From positions 248,001 through 312,000 of the forward strand of contig CAWCOL010000005.1 in NCBI GenBank assembly GCA_963797175.1: a stretch of 64,000 bases of DNA. The letters run 5' to 3'. The stretch is from DATLLN01 sp963797175. Lineage in GTDB: Bacteria; Actinomycetota; Thermoleophilia; Gaiellales; JAICJC01. The notes beneath the pieces were generated by a model. The model saw only the letters and a list, made by a program, of their open reading frames with translations, had not been told where the DNA came from and ran no database searches. Numbering within the stretch: the first letter of the stretch is position 1; every line of letters starts with the position of its first letter. Positions 52,005-59,986 of the stretch are shown one piece after another. The position numbers and the translations under genes are program-made.

Positions 52005-52301
52005 ATGGAGACCTACGTGATCCTGCGCCGCAACGGCTGGCGCAGCGAAGGCGACCTGGAGACCGCAGCGGCCCGCTCGACCGACGAGGGCGAGCGGATG
52101 CCGGACGACATCCGCTGGATCCGCAGCTACGTGCTGGCGGAGCCGGGCAATGGCGGTCTGGGCACCGTCTGCATCTACCAGGCGAGCGGCCCCGAGGCGA
52201 TCCGCCGGCACGCGGCCGCAGCCGGCCTGCCCGTCGACGAGATCATCCAGGTCGCGGACACGGTGATCGTGCGGCCCGACCCGGTGCCCGCGGGCGCCTG
52301 A
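52005..52301 (+). CDS. DUF4242-like small protein, 98 aa
   Basis: ATG 52005 with GAAGGAG 5 nt upstream; METYVILRRNGWRSEGDLET. A ferredoxin-like fold is suggested: strand TYVILRR, helix EGDLETAAARSTDEGERM, strands IRWIRSYVLAE and LGTVCIYQA, helix GPEAIRRHAAAAGLPVDEI, final strand DTVIVRPD. This order matches DUF4242, a family of small, possibly metal-binding proteins often beside LAL regulators. Role unproven. Followed after 22 nt by the ScyD-like gene. Confidence 0.75.
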   Translation: METYVILRRNGWRSEGDLETAAARSTDEGERMPDDIRWIRSYVLAEPGNGGLGTVCIYQASGPEAIRRHAAAAGLPVDEIIQVADTVIVRPDPVPAGA

Positions 52302-52323
52302 ACGACCGAAACAGGAGGACAGC

Positions 52324-53436
52324 ATGAAACGGACACGGATCCTGATCGCCGCCGGACTGGTGGCGGTCGCCGCGGTGGGGGCGAGCGGCTCGTCTGCGAG
52401 CGCCGGCGCGACTCACCGAGGTGGGAACGTCAGCGTGTTCGCAACGGGCTTCAACAACCCGCGCGGACTGACGTTCGGCCCCGACGGCAACCTCTACGTC
52501 GCCGAGGGTGGCCTGGGAGGGACCCACTCGACCGTCGGCAAGTGTGAGCAGGCGTCCGGCGCAGCCGCGCCGTACACCGGCAGCTCGCACAGCCCGGTCA
52601 AGGGTGGCCGGATCTCGAAGGTCACCCCGAGCGGCCACGTCACCCAGGTGGTGAGCGGGCTCCCCTCGAGCCAGACCAGCGCCGCGCTGGGCAACCTGGT
52701 CAGCGGCGTCTCCAGCGTCGCCTTCGTCGGCGACACCATGTACGGCCTGCTCGCCGGCGCCGGCTGCTCGCACGGCGTGCCGGGCATCCCCAACGGCGTG
52801 ATCCGCATCGGCAGCGGCGGTCACTGGACGATGATCGCCAACCTGAGCGCGTTCCAGAAGTCGCATCCCGTTGCCAACCCGGACGAGGAGGACTTCGAGC
52901 CGGACGGCACCTGGTTCAGCATGATCGCGGTGAACGGGGCGCTCTATCCGATGGACTCCAACCACGGTGAGCTCGACCGGGTGACGCCGGGCGGCTCGAT
53001 CAACCGGGTGCGGGACATCTCGGCGCGGCTCGGCCACGTCGTGCCCACAGCCCTGGTGCACGCCAACGGCGTGTTCTCCTTCGGCAACCTGGGGCTGTTC
53101 GGCCCGGCCGACGGCACCACGCCGAACGAGTCGGTGTGGTCGCTGTCCCCGGACCGCCGCATCAGCCTCCAGGCGAAGGGGCTCGAGCAGGTGCTCGGCC
53201 TGGCCGTCCGCAACGGCTCGCTGTACGCGCTCGAGATGAGCACCACGCCGGGCGGCCCGACGCCGGGCACCGGCGCGCTCGTCCGCATCAACAACGGCAA
53301 GCCGGTCGAGACGATCGCCTCCGGGCTGACGTTCCCGACAGGCGTCACGGTCGGCCCGGACGGCGCGTTCTACGTGTCCAACCAGGGCTTCGGCTTCGGC
53401 GCCGGCCAGGGTCAGGTGCTGCGCATCACGCCCTAG
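52324..53436 (+). CDS. Secreted ScyD/ScyE-family beta-propeller protein
   Basis: ATG 52324 with AGGAGGAC upstream (ACAGGAGGACAGC-ATG); MKRTRILIAAGLVAVAAVGA is a signal peptide with cleavage near SASAG. 370 residues made of propeller blades with the repeated GxDGNLYVAEGG pattern (RGLTFGPDGNLYVAEGGLGG; GVTVGPDGAFYVSNQGFGFG). Named after scytonemin-cluster proteins of cyanobacteria, but members are widespread in actinobacteria without known function. Two cysteines only (VGKCEQ and GAGCSHG). Confidence 0.85.
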   Translation: MKRTRILIAAGLVAVAAVGASGSSASAGATHRGGNVSVFATGFNNPRGLTFGPDGNLYVAEGGLGGTHSTVGKCEQASGAAAPYTGSSHSPVKGGRISKVTPSGHVTQVVSGLPSSQTSAALGNLVSGVSSVAFVGDTMYGLLAGAGCSHGVPGIPNGVIRIGSGGHWTMIANLSAFQKSHPVANPDEEDFEPDGTWFSMIAVNGALYPMDSNHGELDRVTPGGSINRVRDISARLGHVVPTALVHANGVFSFGNLGLFGPADGTTPNESVWSLSPDRRISLQAKGLEQVLGLAVRNGSLYALEMSTTPGGPTPGTGALVRINNGKPVETIASGLTFPTGVTVGPDGAFYVSNQGFGFGAGQGQVLRITP

Positions 53437-53445
53437 ACGGGCTCC

Positions 53446-53479
53446 GCCTCCCGGGCCGTCGATCGGCGGCCCGGGAGGC
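53446..53479 (+). terminator. Strong GC-rich terminator-like hairpin after the ScyD-like gene
   Basis: GCCTCCCGGGCCG (53446-53458) pairs perfectly with 53467-53479 over an 8-nt loop, 10 nt after the stop at 53436. No poly-T follows. Confidence 0.7.
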
Positions 53480-53675
53480 TTCGCGTCACGGTGCCAGGGC
53501 CGGCCGGCGATGGTCCGGTTTGGCGCCCCAGGCTCACGGGCACGCCGTGAGCCATGCCCTCGATGTATCAGTGGCAGGATCTGCTGAGAGGCTCCAGGAG
53601 CGGTGACACGAGCACCCGGTCGGGTCGGACGGCCGCGGCTGCGCCGGCGGATGACCGCCGGATCGCACCGGGGGC

Positions 53676-53837
53676 CTACGAGCGACGCGTGATCCGGCCG
53701 CGAACGCGCCAGGCGAAGTAGCCGATCAAGCCGACGACGACCACCACCAGCCACGCCTGAGGGCTGTACTCGGCCAGCACGGTGAGGCCGATCAGGCAGC
53801 CGAGGAATAGGCCGACGGATCGAGGATTCGAGCCCAC
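53676..53837 (-). CDS. Two-helix small membrane protein, 53 aa
   Basis: GTG 53837 (GSNPRSVGLFLGCLIGLTVL) to TAG at 53676-53678. Two hydrophobic stretches separated by a short polar turn: VGLFLGCLIGLTVLAEYS and AWLVVVVVGLIGYFAWRVRG, ending RITRRS. No clear ribosome-binding site is visible, but the hydrophobic pattern with a basic C-terminus looks genuine. Function unknown. Confidence 0.5.
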   Translation of the reverse strand: MGSNPRSVGLFLGCLIGLTVLAEYSPQAWLVVVVVGLIGYFAWRVRGRITRRS

Positions 53838-54504
53838 GCTCGTCAGTATCCGTCATCCGGCGGCCGGCCACGCCGGTGGGGTCGAGGAGTGGGCAGCCCG
53901 TTCCGCTGTTTCGCGGCGGGAGAACGGGGGTAGTGCGTGCTTCGTCAGCGGCCGAGGCACCCGGTTTCCCATCCAGCAACCAGGGGCGGCAGGTTCCGTT
54001 CTCCAGCCGTCGCCGACGACTCCACTGGCACAGGATGGCCGGCCGGTTTCTACCGGCCGGCCATCCAATCCGAGTCGTCAGTCCTCGACCGGGATCGTCA
54101 CGTCCCGACGCCTTGACGATCGCCGGTGCCGGTCAGGCGGTTGCACGCGCTCAGTCTCACGGATTGTGCGTCCAGACCGCGTCAGCTTGGCCGTTCTCGG
54201 CGTTGATCAGCGCCTGCGAGGTGCCGACCGCGACGAACTGCTGGTCGTACTGTGGATCCTCCTATGCGGTGCATAGGCGCACGGTGGCGTCGGCGGCAGG
54301 GCGAGGTGGCCGGGGAGTCGCCTGGGGGACACGGACCCCCGGGCAGCACCCCGACCGCACTCGGCCCCGCTCGCGGGAGGCAGGAAACGGCCGCCGAAGC
54401 GTCCGTGACCCGTCACACGGGCGGAACCGTCAGCCTAGGTCCGCCGGCAAGACGGGTCAATCCGTCAAATGGCGGACACCGAAGGTCCTGTCAGGCGATC
54501 ACGG
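53838..54504. other. Long gene-free stretch with a strong hairpin
   Basis: About 670 bases without a credible coding frame on either strand; open frames that exist are out of phase with any recognisable protein. It holds the hairpin at 54034-54065 and a weaker one near 54322-54344 (CCTGGGGG...CCCCCGGG). It may be remains of deleted genes. Confidence 0.55.
54034..54065. terminator. 13-bp perfect hairpin in the gene-free stretch
   Basis: GATGGCCGGCCGG (54034-54046) pairs perfectly with 54053-54065 over loop TTTCTA. It resembles a terminator but lies far from any confident gene end, so a REP-like element is equally possible. Confidence 0.5.
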
Positions 54505-55149
54505 TCAGGCGATCATGTCGAGCAGCGCGCCCTGCATCTCGTCCGCGGTGCGGAAGACGCTGCCCAGCGCCGTGTATGCGGCCGAGGCCGTGATCTGCGT
54601 GACGGTGGCGTCGGCCAGGTCGGTGCCGGAGGCCTCGAGGCCGCCCTGCACGATCACGCCGTCCGCGCGTCCCGGCGGGCCGGACGCCGCGCTCTCCGAC
54701 AGCAGCCCGTCGCCGGTGTGGACGAGGCCGTCGGGGTTGCGGAAGCCTGCCAGGTCGATCCTGCCCAGCGGCACCAGCGCGCCGCTGACGGCGGCCGAGA
54801 CGTCGCCGGCAGGCGAGATGCGGACGTCCGAGGCGCCCGCCGGCACGGTGATCGGCGGCGAGAGCTGCTCGCCGGACGCTGTCACGATCCGGCCCTTGGC
54901 GTCGGTGCGGAGGGAGCCGTTCCGCGTGTACCCGGTGGAGCCGTCCGCGCGGGTGACCTGGAAGTACCCGCCGCCGGCGATCCCCAGGTCGAGCGGCGCC
55001 CCCGTGGGGAGCAGCGCGCCCTGCCTGCCGGCCGCGCCCGCGGGCTCATAGCCCGGGGTGTCAGCCTCGGCGACGTCCTGGGCCGCGCCGGCGAACCGGC
55101 GCTCCTCCGTCTGCAGGCCACGCGTGGCGGCCGCGATCGCGTCGATCAT
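54505..55149 (-). CDS. Flagellar basal-body rod/hook protein of the FlgF/FlgG family, orphan
   Basis: ATG 55149 (MIDAIAAATRGLQTEERRFA), 214 residues. The N-terminal helix with DVAEADTPGY is the flagellar rod-type start (normally ANNLANxxTxGF/Y), the middle holds the FlgE/F/G signature GGGYFQVTRADGSTGYTRNG, SLRTDAKGRIVTASGEQL, and the C-terminus is an amphipathic helix with SAAYTALGSVFRTADEMQGA. It forms part of the axial rod in flagellated bacteria. FlgG is usually about 260 residues, so this is short. No other flagellar gene is in the window. Confidence 0.8.
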   Translation of the reverse strand: MIDAIAAATRGLQTEERRFAGAAQDVAEADTPGYEPAGAAGRQGALLPTGAPLDLGIAGGGYFQVTRADGSTGYTRNGSLRTDAKGRIVTASGEQLSPPITVPAGASDVRISPAGDVSAAVSGALVPLGRIDLAGFRNPDGLVHTGDGLLSESAASGPPGRADGVIVQGGLEASGTDLADATVTQITASAAYTALGSVFRTADEMQGALLDMIA

Positions 55150-55247
55150 CGTCTCTCATACCTAGCGGCAACCGTTGCGACCGGCATCCTCCAGCCGGGT
55201 GACGGTGTTGCCACCCCGCACAACCCGTCACGGATCGCGCGCCACTC

Positions 55248-55301
55248 CGTCACGGAACGCCGGATCGGCCGTGTTTGGTGTCCGATACCGTACCGGGCAC
55301 C
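55248..55301 (+). repeat. REP-like element, copy 1
   Basis: A 26-bp direct repeat (55248-55273, beginning CGTCACGGAACGCCGGATCG) is followed after 3 nt by an imperfect palindrome (GGTGTCCG...CGGGCACC, 55277-55301). The identical 26 bp recurs exactly 120 bp downstream, also followed by a hairpin. Confidence 0.7.
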
Positions 55302-55367
55302 GTCCAGGATCCGCCTGGTTGAGCAGAAATCGGCTGTCGCGACTCTGTCACGGCTTCCACCCGGGAA

Positions 55368-55419
55368 CGTCACGGAACGCCGGATCGGCCGTGAAAGGGG
55401 TCTGGCACGGTGCCAGACC
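55368..55419 (+). repeat. REP-like element, copy 2
   Basis: The same 26-bp unit (55368-55393), then 5 nt, then a perfect palindrome GGTCTGGCAC-G-GTGCCAGACC (55399-55419). Another direct GTGCCAGACCCC follows at once (from 55421). The hairpin sequence differs from copy 1 although the 26-bp unit is identical. Confidence 0.7.
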
Positions 55420-55466
55420 CCGTGCCAGACCCCGGCTGTCGACTGCTCCCGGGTAGGCTTCCTCGT

Positions 55467-55991
55467 GTGCTCTCCCGGCTGCCCAACGCCCTGACGGCGT
55501 TCCGACTGGTCGCGGTGGTGCCGTTCGCCGTGCTGCTGGCCAGAGCGAGCGACGGCGTCAGCGTCGCAGCCGCGATCATCTTCACGGTCGCATCGCTGAC
55601 AGACTTCCTGGACGGCTACCTGGCGCGCCGCTACCACCTGCAGAGCCGGTTCGGCCGGATCGCCGACCCGCTGGCCGACCGCCTGCTGATCGACGTCGCG
55701 CTGCTCCTGCTGGTCTGGCACGACCGCCTCCAGTGGTGGCTGGCGCTGCCGGTGCTGCTCCGCGACGTGCTGCTGGGCGTGATGTTCCGCATGCGCGGGG
55801 TCGCCACGGAGGTGCGGGTCAACTTCACCGGCAAGACGGCGACGGCGCTGATCATGGCCTCGCTGGCCCTGCTGATGCTGACGGACGCCTCCTGGCCCAA
55901 GGCGCTGTACGTGGCGGGGCTTGCCCTGGCCGTGACGGCGGGCGTCTTCTACCTGCGAACGCCGGGAGGGCTCGAATCAAAGCCGTCGTGA
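55467..55991 (+). CDS. CDP-alcohol phosphatidyltransferase (PgsA-like)
   Basis: GTG 55467 (LSRLPNALTAFRLVAVVPFA), stop TGA at 55989-55991, 174 residues. The full CDP-alcohol motif DGx2ARx8Gx3Dx3D is visible in TDFLDGYLARRYHLQSRFGR followed by IADPLADRLL. About five membrane helices. It makes a phosphatidyl lipid from CDP-diacylglycerol plus an alcohol; the position two genes before garA/merR recalls pgsA2 of mycobacteria. Its last bases overlap the start region of the next gene. Confidence 0.87.
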   Translation: MLSRLPNALTAFRLVAVVPFAVLLARASDGVSVAAAIIFTVASLTDFLDGYLARRYHLQSRFGRIADPLADRLLIDVALLLLVWHDRLQWWLALPVLLRDVLLGVMFRMRGVATEVRVNFTGKTATALIMASLALLMLTDASWPKALYVAGLALAVTAGVFYLRTPGGLESKPS

Positions 55992-58483
55992 TGGCAGGCG
56001 GCGAGGGCACCCGGCTGCGGCCGTTGACCTCGAATCAGCCCAAGCCGATGGCGCCGATCGTCGGCAAGCCGTGCATGCAGCACATCATCGAGCTGCTCCG
56101 CCGACACGGGATGACGGACATCATCGTCACGGTGGCCTACCTGCCGCAGGTGATCCGCGGCTACTTCGGGGACGGCGACGAGTTGGGCGTCCAGATGCAG
56201 TACTCGGTGGAGGAGTCGCCGCTGGGCACCGCCGGCAGCGTGCGGGCGGCGGCGGCGATGCTGGACGAGACCTTCCTGGTCATCTCCGGCGACGCGCTCT
56301 GCGACTTCGACCTGACCGCCCTGGTCGCGCACCACCATGCGTGCGGCGGCGTCGCCACGCTCGCCCTCAAGCGGGTCGAGAACCCGCTCGAGTTCGGCGT
56401 CGTCATCACCGACGAGGAGGGCCGGATCGAGCGGTTCCTGGAGAAGCCGTCGTGGGGTCAGGTCTTCTCGGACACGATCAACACCGGCGTCTACGTGGTC
56501 GATCCCAGCGTGCTGCGGACGATCCCCGAGGACGAGCCGTACGACTTCTCCACGCAGCTCTTCCCCGACCTGCTGCTGCGCGGCAAGCCGCTGCACGGCT
56601 GGATCTCGGACGGCTACTGGCAGGACGTCGGGACGCTCGAGCAGTACAGCCGCGCCAACCAGGACGTGCTGGACGGCAAGACCGACCTGGAGATCCCCGG
56701 GATCCGCCTGCGCGAGAACATCTACCTGGGCGACGGCGTCCAGGTTCCGGAGCTGGGCCAGATCGAGGGGCCGGCGTACCTCGGCAACTTCTGCCGCCTC
56801 GACCCCGGCGCACGGATCGAGCCGTACTCGGTGCTGGGCAACAACGTCGTCGTCAAGGACGGCGCCACCGTTCAGCGCTCCGTCATCGACAGCGGCTGCT
56901 ACATCGGCCCCGGAGCGCGGATCGAGGGGGCGATCCTGGGCAAGCGCGTGGACGTCCGCGCCCACGCCCTGGTCAACCCGGGCGCGGCGGTGGGGGACGA
57001 GTGCTCGGTCGGCGCCGAGGCGGTGCTCCAGCGCGGCGTCCGCATCTATCCCTTCAAGACGATCGAGGCCGGCGCCGTGGTGCACACGCACCTGATCTGG
57101 GAGTCGCGCGGCCTGAACACGCTGTTCGCCCAGGACGGCGTCAACGGCCTGGTGGGGGTGGACATCACGCCCGAGGTGGCCGCGCGCCTGGGCATGGCCT
57201 ACGGCACGACGATGGCCGCCCGCGCCCGGATCGTCACCAGCCGCGACTCGCACCCGGCCTCGCGGATGATCTCGCGGGCGATGATGTCCGGCCTGGTCTC
57301 GACCGGCGTGGACGTCTCCAACCTGCGCGTCGCGATGCCCGCGGTCGCCCGCCACCAGCTCAAGATCGACGAGCGCGCCGGCGGCATCCACGTCCGCATC
57401 TCCGAGGACGACCCGGAGGTGGTGCAGGTGCGCTTCTTCGAGGCGCCCGGGATCGTGGCCAGCGTGGCGACCCTGAAGACGATCGAGCGCACCTACTCGC
57501 GCCAGGAGTTCCGGCGCATGACGAGCTCCGAGGTGGGGCGCGTCGGCTACCCCTCGCGCGCGACGGAGAGCTACATCGAGGATCTGCTGGGATCGGTGGA
57601 CGCCGACGCGATCCGGGCCCGGGCGCCGCGGCTGGTGCTGAACTACGGCCACTCGCCCGCGTCCCTGATCGTGCCGTCGCTGATCGGCGCGCTGGGCGTC
57701 GAGGTGATCGGCCTGAACGGCTTCGTGGACAACGCCGACACCTGGCGCTCGATCGACCGCGCGGCCGGCATCGAGGAGACCGGGCGGGTGGTGTCGGCGG
57801 TCGGCGCCGACCTGGGCGTGCTGATGGACGCGGGCGCCGAGCGGATCTGGGTGGTGGACGAGACCGGCGCCGCGCTGGACGAGGAGACCACGCTGCTCCT
57901 GCTGCTCCGCGAGATCGCCGCCGGCACCGACCACGGCGCGCTACTCGTCCCCATCATCGAGACCGGACGGGTGGAGACGGTGGTGAACGGCGCCTCGAGC
58001 CGCGTCGTTCGCACCAAGGCGTCGCTGGGCGACCTGCTCGCGGCCGCGGCGGCCGGTGGCGCGGTGTTCGCCGGCGCCTCCCGCGGCGGCTACGTCTTCC
58101 CGCAGTTCCTGGCCGCGTACGACGCCGTCATGTCCACCTGCAAGACGCTCGAGGTGCTCGCCCACGCCGGCGGGCGGCTGTCCGCCCTGGCCGCGGACAT
58201 CGCCCCCAGCACGCGGGTGCACGATGTCGTCCACTGCCCCTGGAGCACCAAGGGAGCGGCCATGCGGATGCTGATCGAGTCGGTCAAGGGACTGCCGGTG
58301 GACAACCTGGACGGGCTCAAGGTGTTCGAGCCGGACGGCTGGGTGCAGGCCATTCCCGACCCCGACGAGCCCGTCTTCCACGTGTGGGCCGAGGGGGCGA
58401 CGCGGCAGGACTCCGAGCGCCTGGAGGCGAAGTACCGCGACACGCTGCGACAGTTCGTGGCGGACGCCTCCACCGCCGGTTGA
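55988..58483 (+). CDS. Fusion of sugar-1-phosphate nucleotidyltransferase and phosphomannomutase-like enzyme
   Basis: GTG 55988 or ATG 55991 (MAGGEGTRLRPLTSNQPKPM). The frame also reads IKAVVMAGG upstream, so family alignment would put the first residue at ATC 55976, 5 nt after GGGAGGG. About 832 residues: nucleotidyltransferase (1-235; GEGTRLRPLTSNQPKP, SGDALCDFDL), left-handed beta-helix hexapeptides (235-370; GARIEGAILGKRVDVRAHAL), then a phosphoglucomutase/phosphomannomutase-like half (370-830; TSRDSHPASRMISRAMMSGL). The usual mutase serine loop TASHNP is replaced by SRDSHPASR, with Ser. Probably supplies an NDP-sugar for envelope polysaccharide. Ends 84 nt before the RsiG-like gene. Confidence 0.88.
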   Translation: MMAGGEGTRLRPLTSNQPKPMAPIVGKPCMQHIIELLRRHGMTDIIVTVAYLPQVIRGYFGDGDELGVQMQYSVEESPLGTAGSVRAAAAMLDETFLVISGDALCDFDLTALVAHHHACGGVATLALKRVENPLEFGVVITDEEGRIERFLEKPSWGQVFSDTINTGVYVVDPSVLRTIPEDEPYDFSTQLFPDLLLRGKPLHGWISDGYWQDVGTLEQYSRANQDVLDGKTDLEIPGIRLRENIYLGDGVQVPELGQIEGPAYLGNFCRLDPGARIEPYSVLGNNVVVKDGATVQRSVIDSGCYIGPGARIEGAILGKRVDVRAHALVNPGAAVGDECSVGAEAVLQRGVRIYPFKTIEAGAVVHTHLIWESRGLNTLFAQDGVNGLVGVDITPEVAARLGMAYGTTMAARARIVTSRDSHPASRMISRAMMSGLVSTGVDVSNLRVAMPAVARHQLKIDERAGGIHVRISEDDPEVVQVRFFEAPGIVASVATLKTIERTYSRQEFRRMTSSEVGRVGYPSRATESYIEDLLGSVDADAIRARAPRLVLNYGHSPASLIVPSLIGALGVEVIGLNGFVDNADTWRSIDRAAGIEETGRVVSAVGADLGVLMDAGAERIWVVDETGAALDEETTLLLLLREIAAGTDHGALLVPIIETGRVETVVNGASSRVVRTKASLGDLLAAAAAGGAVFAGASRGGYVFPQFLAAYDAVMSTCKTLEVLAHAGGRLSALAADIAPSTRVHDVVHCPWSTKGAAMRMLIESVKGLPVDNLDGLKVFEPDGWVQAIPDPDEPVFHVWAEGATRQDSERLEAKYRDTLRQFVADASTAG

Positions 58484-58567
58484 GGTGAACCCTCAACCAG
58501 AGCTTGAGGAATGGGCCGTCCGCGGCTAGACTGGACGGTGAAACGCCCCCCGGAATGGACTGACGCA

Positions 58568-58837
58568 ATGGACGTGCTTCCCGACTTCGCCACGCTCACC
58601 GACGACGAGCTCCGCAAGCTGATCGACGAGCACGTCCACGAGGAGGAGGAGATCTCCTACCGCCGCCGCCTGCTCCACGGGCGGATCGACATCCTCCGCG
58701 CCGAGCTGGTCGATCGCATCAAGCGCCGCCACGGCGGCGAGGACTCGCAGCTGGCGGTCGACATCGACCGCCTGACCGAGATCCTGGCCCACAAGGGGCC
58801 GCCGCCGGGTTTGAAGGACGACGCCGAAGGCGAGTAG
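58568..58837 (+). CDS. RsiG-like c-di-GMP-responsive anti-sigma factor candidate
   Basis: ATG 58568 (MDVLPDFATLTDDELRKLID), 89 residues, two long helices. The c-di-GMP-binding motif of RsiG is E(X)3S(X)2R(X)3Q(X)3D; here E26, S30, R33 and D41 are in register and the Gln position is H37 (EEISYRRRLLHGRIDILRAE). Only one motif copy occurs, as in RsiG of Rubrobacter, which dimerises to bind c-di-GMP. RsiG holds a WhiG/FliA-type sigma factor; no such sigma gene is in the window. Followed 4 nt later by the FHA gene. Confidence 0.72.
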   Translation: MDVLPDFATLTDDELRKLIDEHVHEEEEISYRRRLLHGRIDILRAELVDRIKRRHGGEDSQLAVDIDRLTEILAHKGPPPGLKDDAEGE

Positions 58838-58841
58838 CCCC

Positions 58842-59294
58842 ATGTACTGCCCCGAGTGCGGCCATCACAACCGTGACGCTGCCCGCTTCTGCGGGCGTTG
58901 CGGCGCCAGCCTGCTGGAGCCCGCCGAGGCCGAGACGACGATGAGCTTCACGCCGCCGGCCGAAGTCGGCGCGGACACCGGCGTGATGGAGGCCGTCACC
59001 GAGGGGCCGACGCTGGTCATCCGCCTGGGCGCGGGGCGCACCGGCGACTACTACTCGGTCGGCGGCGCCCGGACGACGATCGGCCGCGAGCCGGACAGCG
59101 ACGTCTTCCTCGACGACGTCACCGTCTCCCGTGAGCACGCCCTGCTGGAGCGAAAGCCGGACGGCGTCCACCTGCGCGACCTGAACAGCCTGAACGGCAC
59201 CTACGTCAACCGCGAGCGGGTGGAGGACATCCGCCTCGCCGACGGCGACGAGCTGCAGGTGGGCAAGTACCGCCTGACGTTCATCGACCGGTGA
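58842..59294 (+). CDS. garA: Zinc-ribbon plus FHA protein, GarA/OdhI-like
   Basis: ATG 58842 (MYCPECGHHNRDAARFCGRC), 150 residues. An N-terminal zinc ribbon (C3, C6, C17, C20), then ETTMSF (T32, T33) that resembles the phospho-ETT motif of GarA/OdhI, then an FHA domain (TIGREPDSDVFLDDVTVSRE, LRDLNSLNGTYVNRERVEDI) with Arg, Ser and Asn in the phosphopeptide-binding places. GarA, phosphorylated by PknB or PknG, regulates 2-oxoglutarate enzymes. The zinc ribbon is not present in mycobacterial GarA. The stop overlaps the merR start (GTGA). Confidence 0.82.
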   Translation: MYCPECGHHNRDAARFCGRCGASLLEPAEAETTMSFTPPAEVGADTGVMEAVTEGPTLVIRLGAGRTGDYYSVGGARTTIGREPDSDVFLDDVTVSREHALLERKPDGVHLRDLNSLNGTYVNRERVEDIRLADGDELQVGKYRLTFIDR

Positions 59295-59986
59295 CCACCA
59301 CGATGGCCGAGCCCGCACCCGCCACACCTCCCGCCACGATGACGATCGGCGCCGTCTGCAAGACGCTGTCCGAGGAGTTCGACGACGTCTCGATCTCGAA
59401 GATCCGGTTCCTCGAGGACCAGAAGCTGATCGCGCCCGCCCGCACGCCCGGCGGCTACCGGCTCTACTCGGTGGACGACCTGGAGCGGCTGCGGGCGATC
59501 CTGCGCATGCAGCGCGACGAGTTCCTGCCGCTGGCGGTGATCCGCGACATGCTGACGCAGGGCCACTCCCGGCCGGCCCGCAGGCGGCGGCCGCGGCTGG
59601 TCGGCGGCGCCGAGGCGCGGCTGACGTTCGACGAGCTGGTGGCGGAGGCCGACGTCGAGCCCGGCGCCGTCCGCGAGCTGATCGAGTACGGGCTGCTGGA
59701 GCGGGGCGGCGAGCGCCCCTACACGCGGGCCGACATCGAGATCGTCGCGCTCTGCGGTCGGCTGGCCCGGTACGGCGTCGCCGGCAGGCATCTGCGCACG
59801 ATCCGCTCGGCGGTCACCCGCCAGGCCGGGCTGCTCGACCAGATCCTGGCGCCGGCGCTGCGCTCACCCAACCGGGAGCGGCGCGAGGCGGGGCTGGAGG
59901 AGCTGGAGGCGCTGGCCGAGCTGACCAGCGAGCTGACCCACCTGCTGCTGGTGCGCGACCTGCGCGAGCCTCACTCGCTGTCGTAG
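59291..59986 (+). CDS. MerR-family transcriptional regulator (Rv1828-like)
   Basis: GTG 59291 (TTTMAEPAPATPPATMTIGA), 231 residues. An N-terminal MerR winged helix (TIGAVCKTLSEEFDDVSISK, RFLEDQKLIAPARTPGGYRL) and a C-terminal helical effector part (LDQILAPALRSPNRERREAG). The garA-merR order is the same as Rv1827-Rv1828 in Mycobacterium. DNA target unknown; no ligand cysteine is present. The 3' end overlaps the convergent apt gene by 16 nt. Confidence 0.88.
   Translation: MTTTMAEPAPATPPATMTIGAVCKTLSEEFDDVSISKIRFLEDQKLIAPARTPGGYRLYSVDDLERLRAILRMQRDEFLPLAVIRDMLTQGHSRPARRRRPRLVGGAEARLTFDELVAEADVEPGAVRELIEYGLLERGGERPYTRADIEIVALCGRLARYGVAGRHLRTIRSAVTRQAGLLDQILAPALRSPNRERREAGLEELEALAELTSELTHLLLVRDLREPHSLS

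Larger units (their letters stand above)
55150..55466. other. Intergenic region with REP-like repeat elements
   Basis: About 317 bases without a gene between the divergent flagellar gene and the phosphatidyltransferase gene. It carries the two repeat-plus-hairpin elements listed separately, and extra partial copies of CGTCACGGA (for example 55227). Confidence 0.6.

Noticed and set aside
55949..57934. A 661-codon minus-strand frame opposite the nucleotidyltransferase fusion
   Set aside because: Antisense to a well-supported gene; Asp/Val/Leu/Arg-rich low-complexity translation typical of such shadows.
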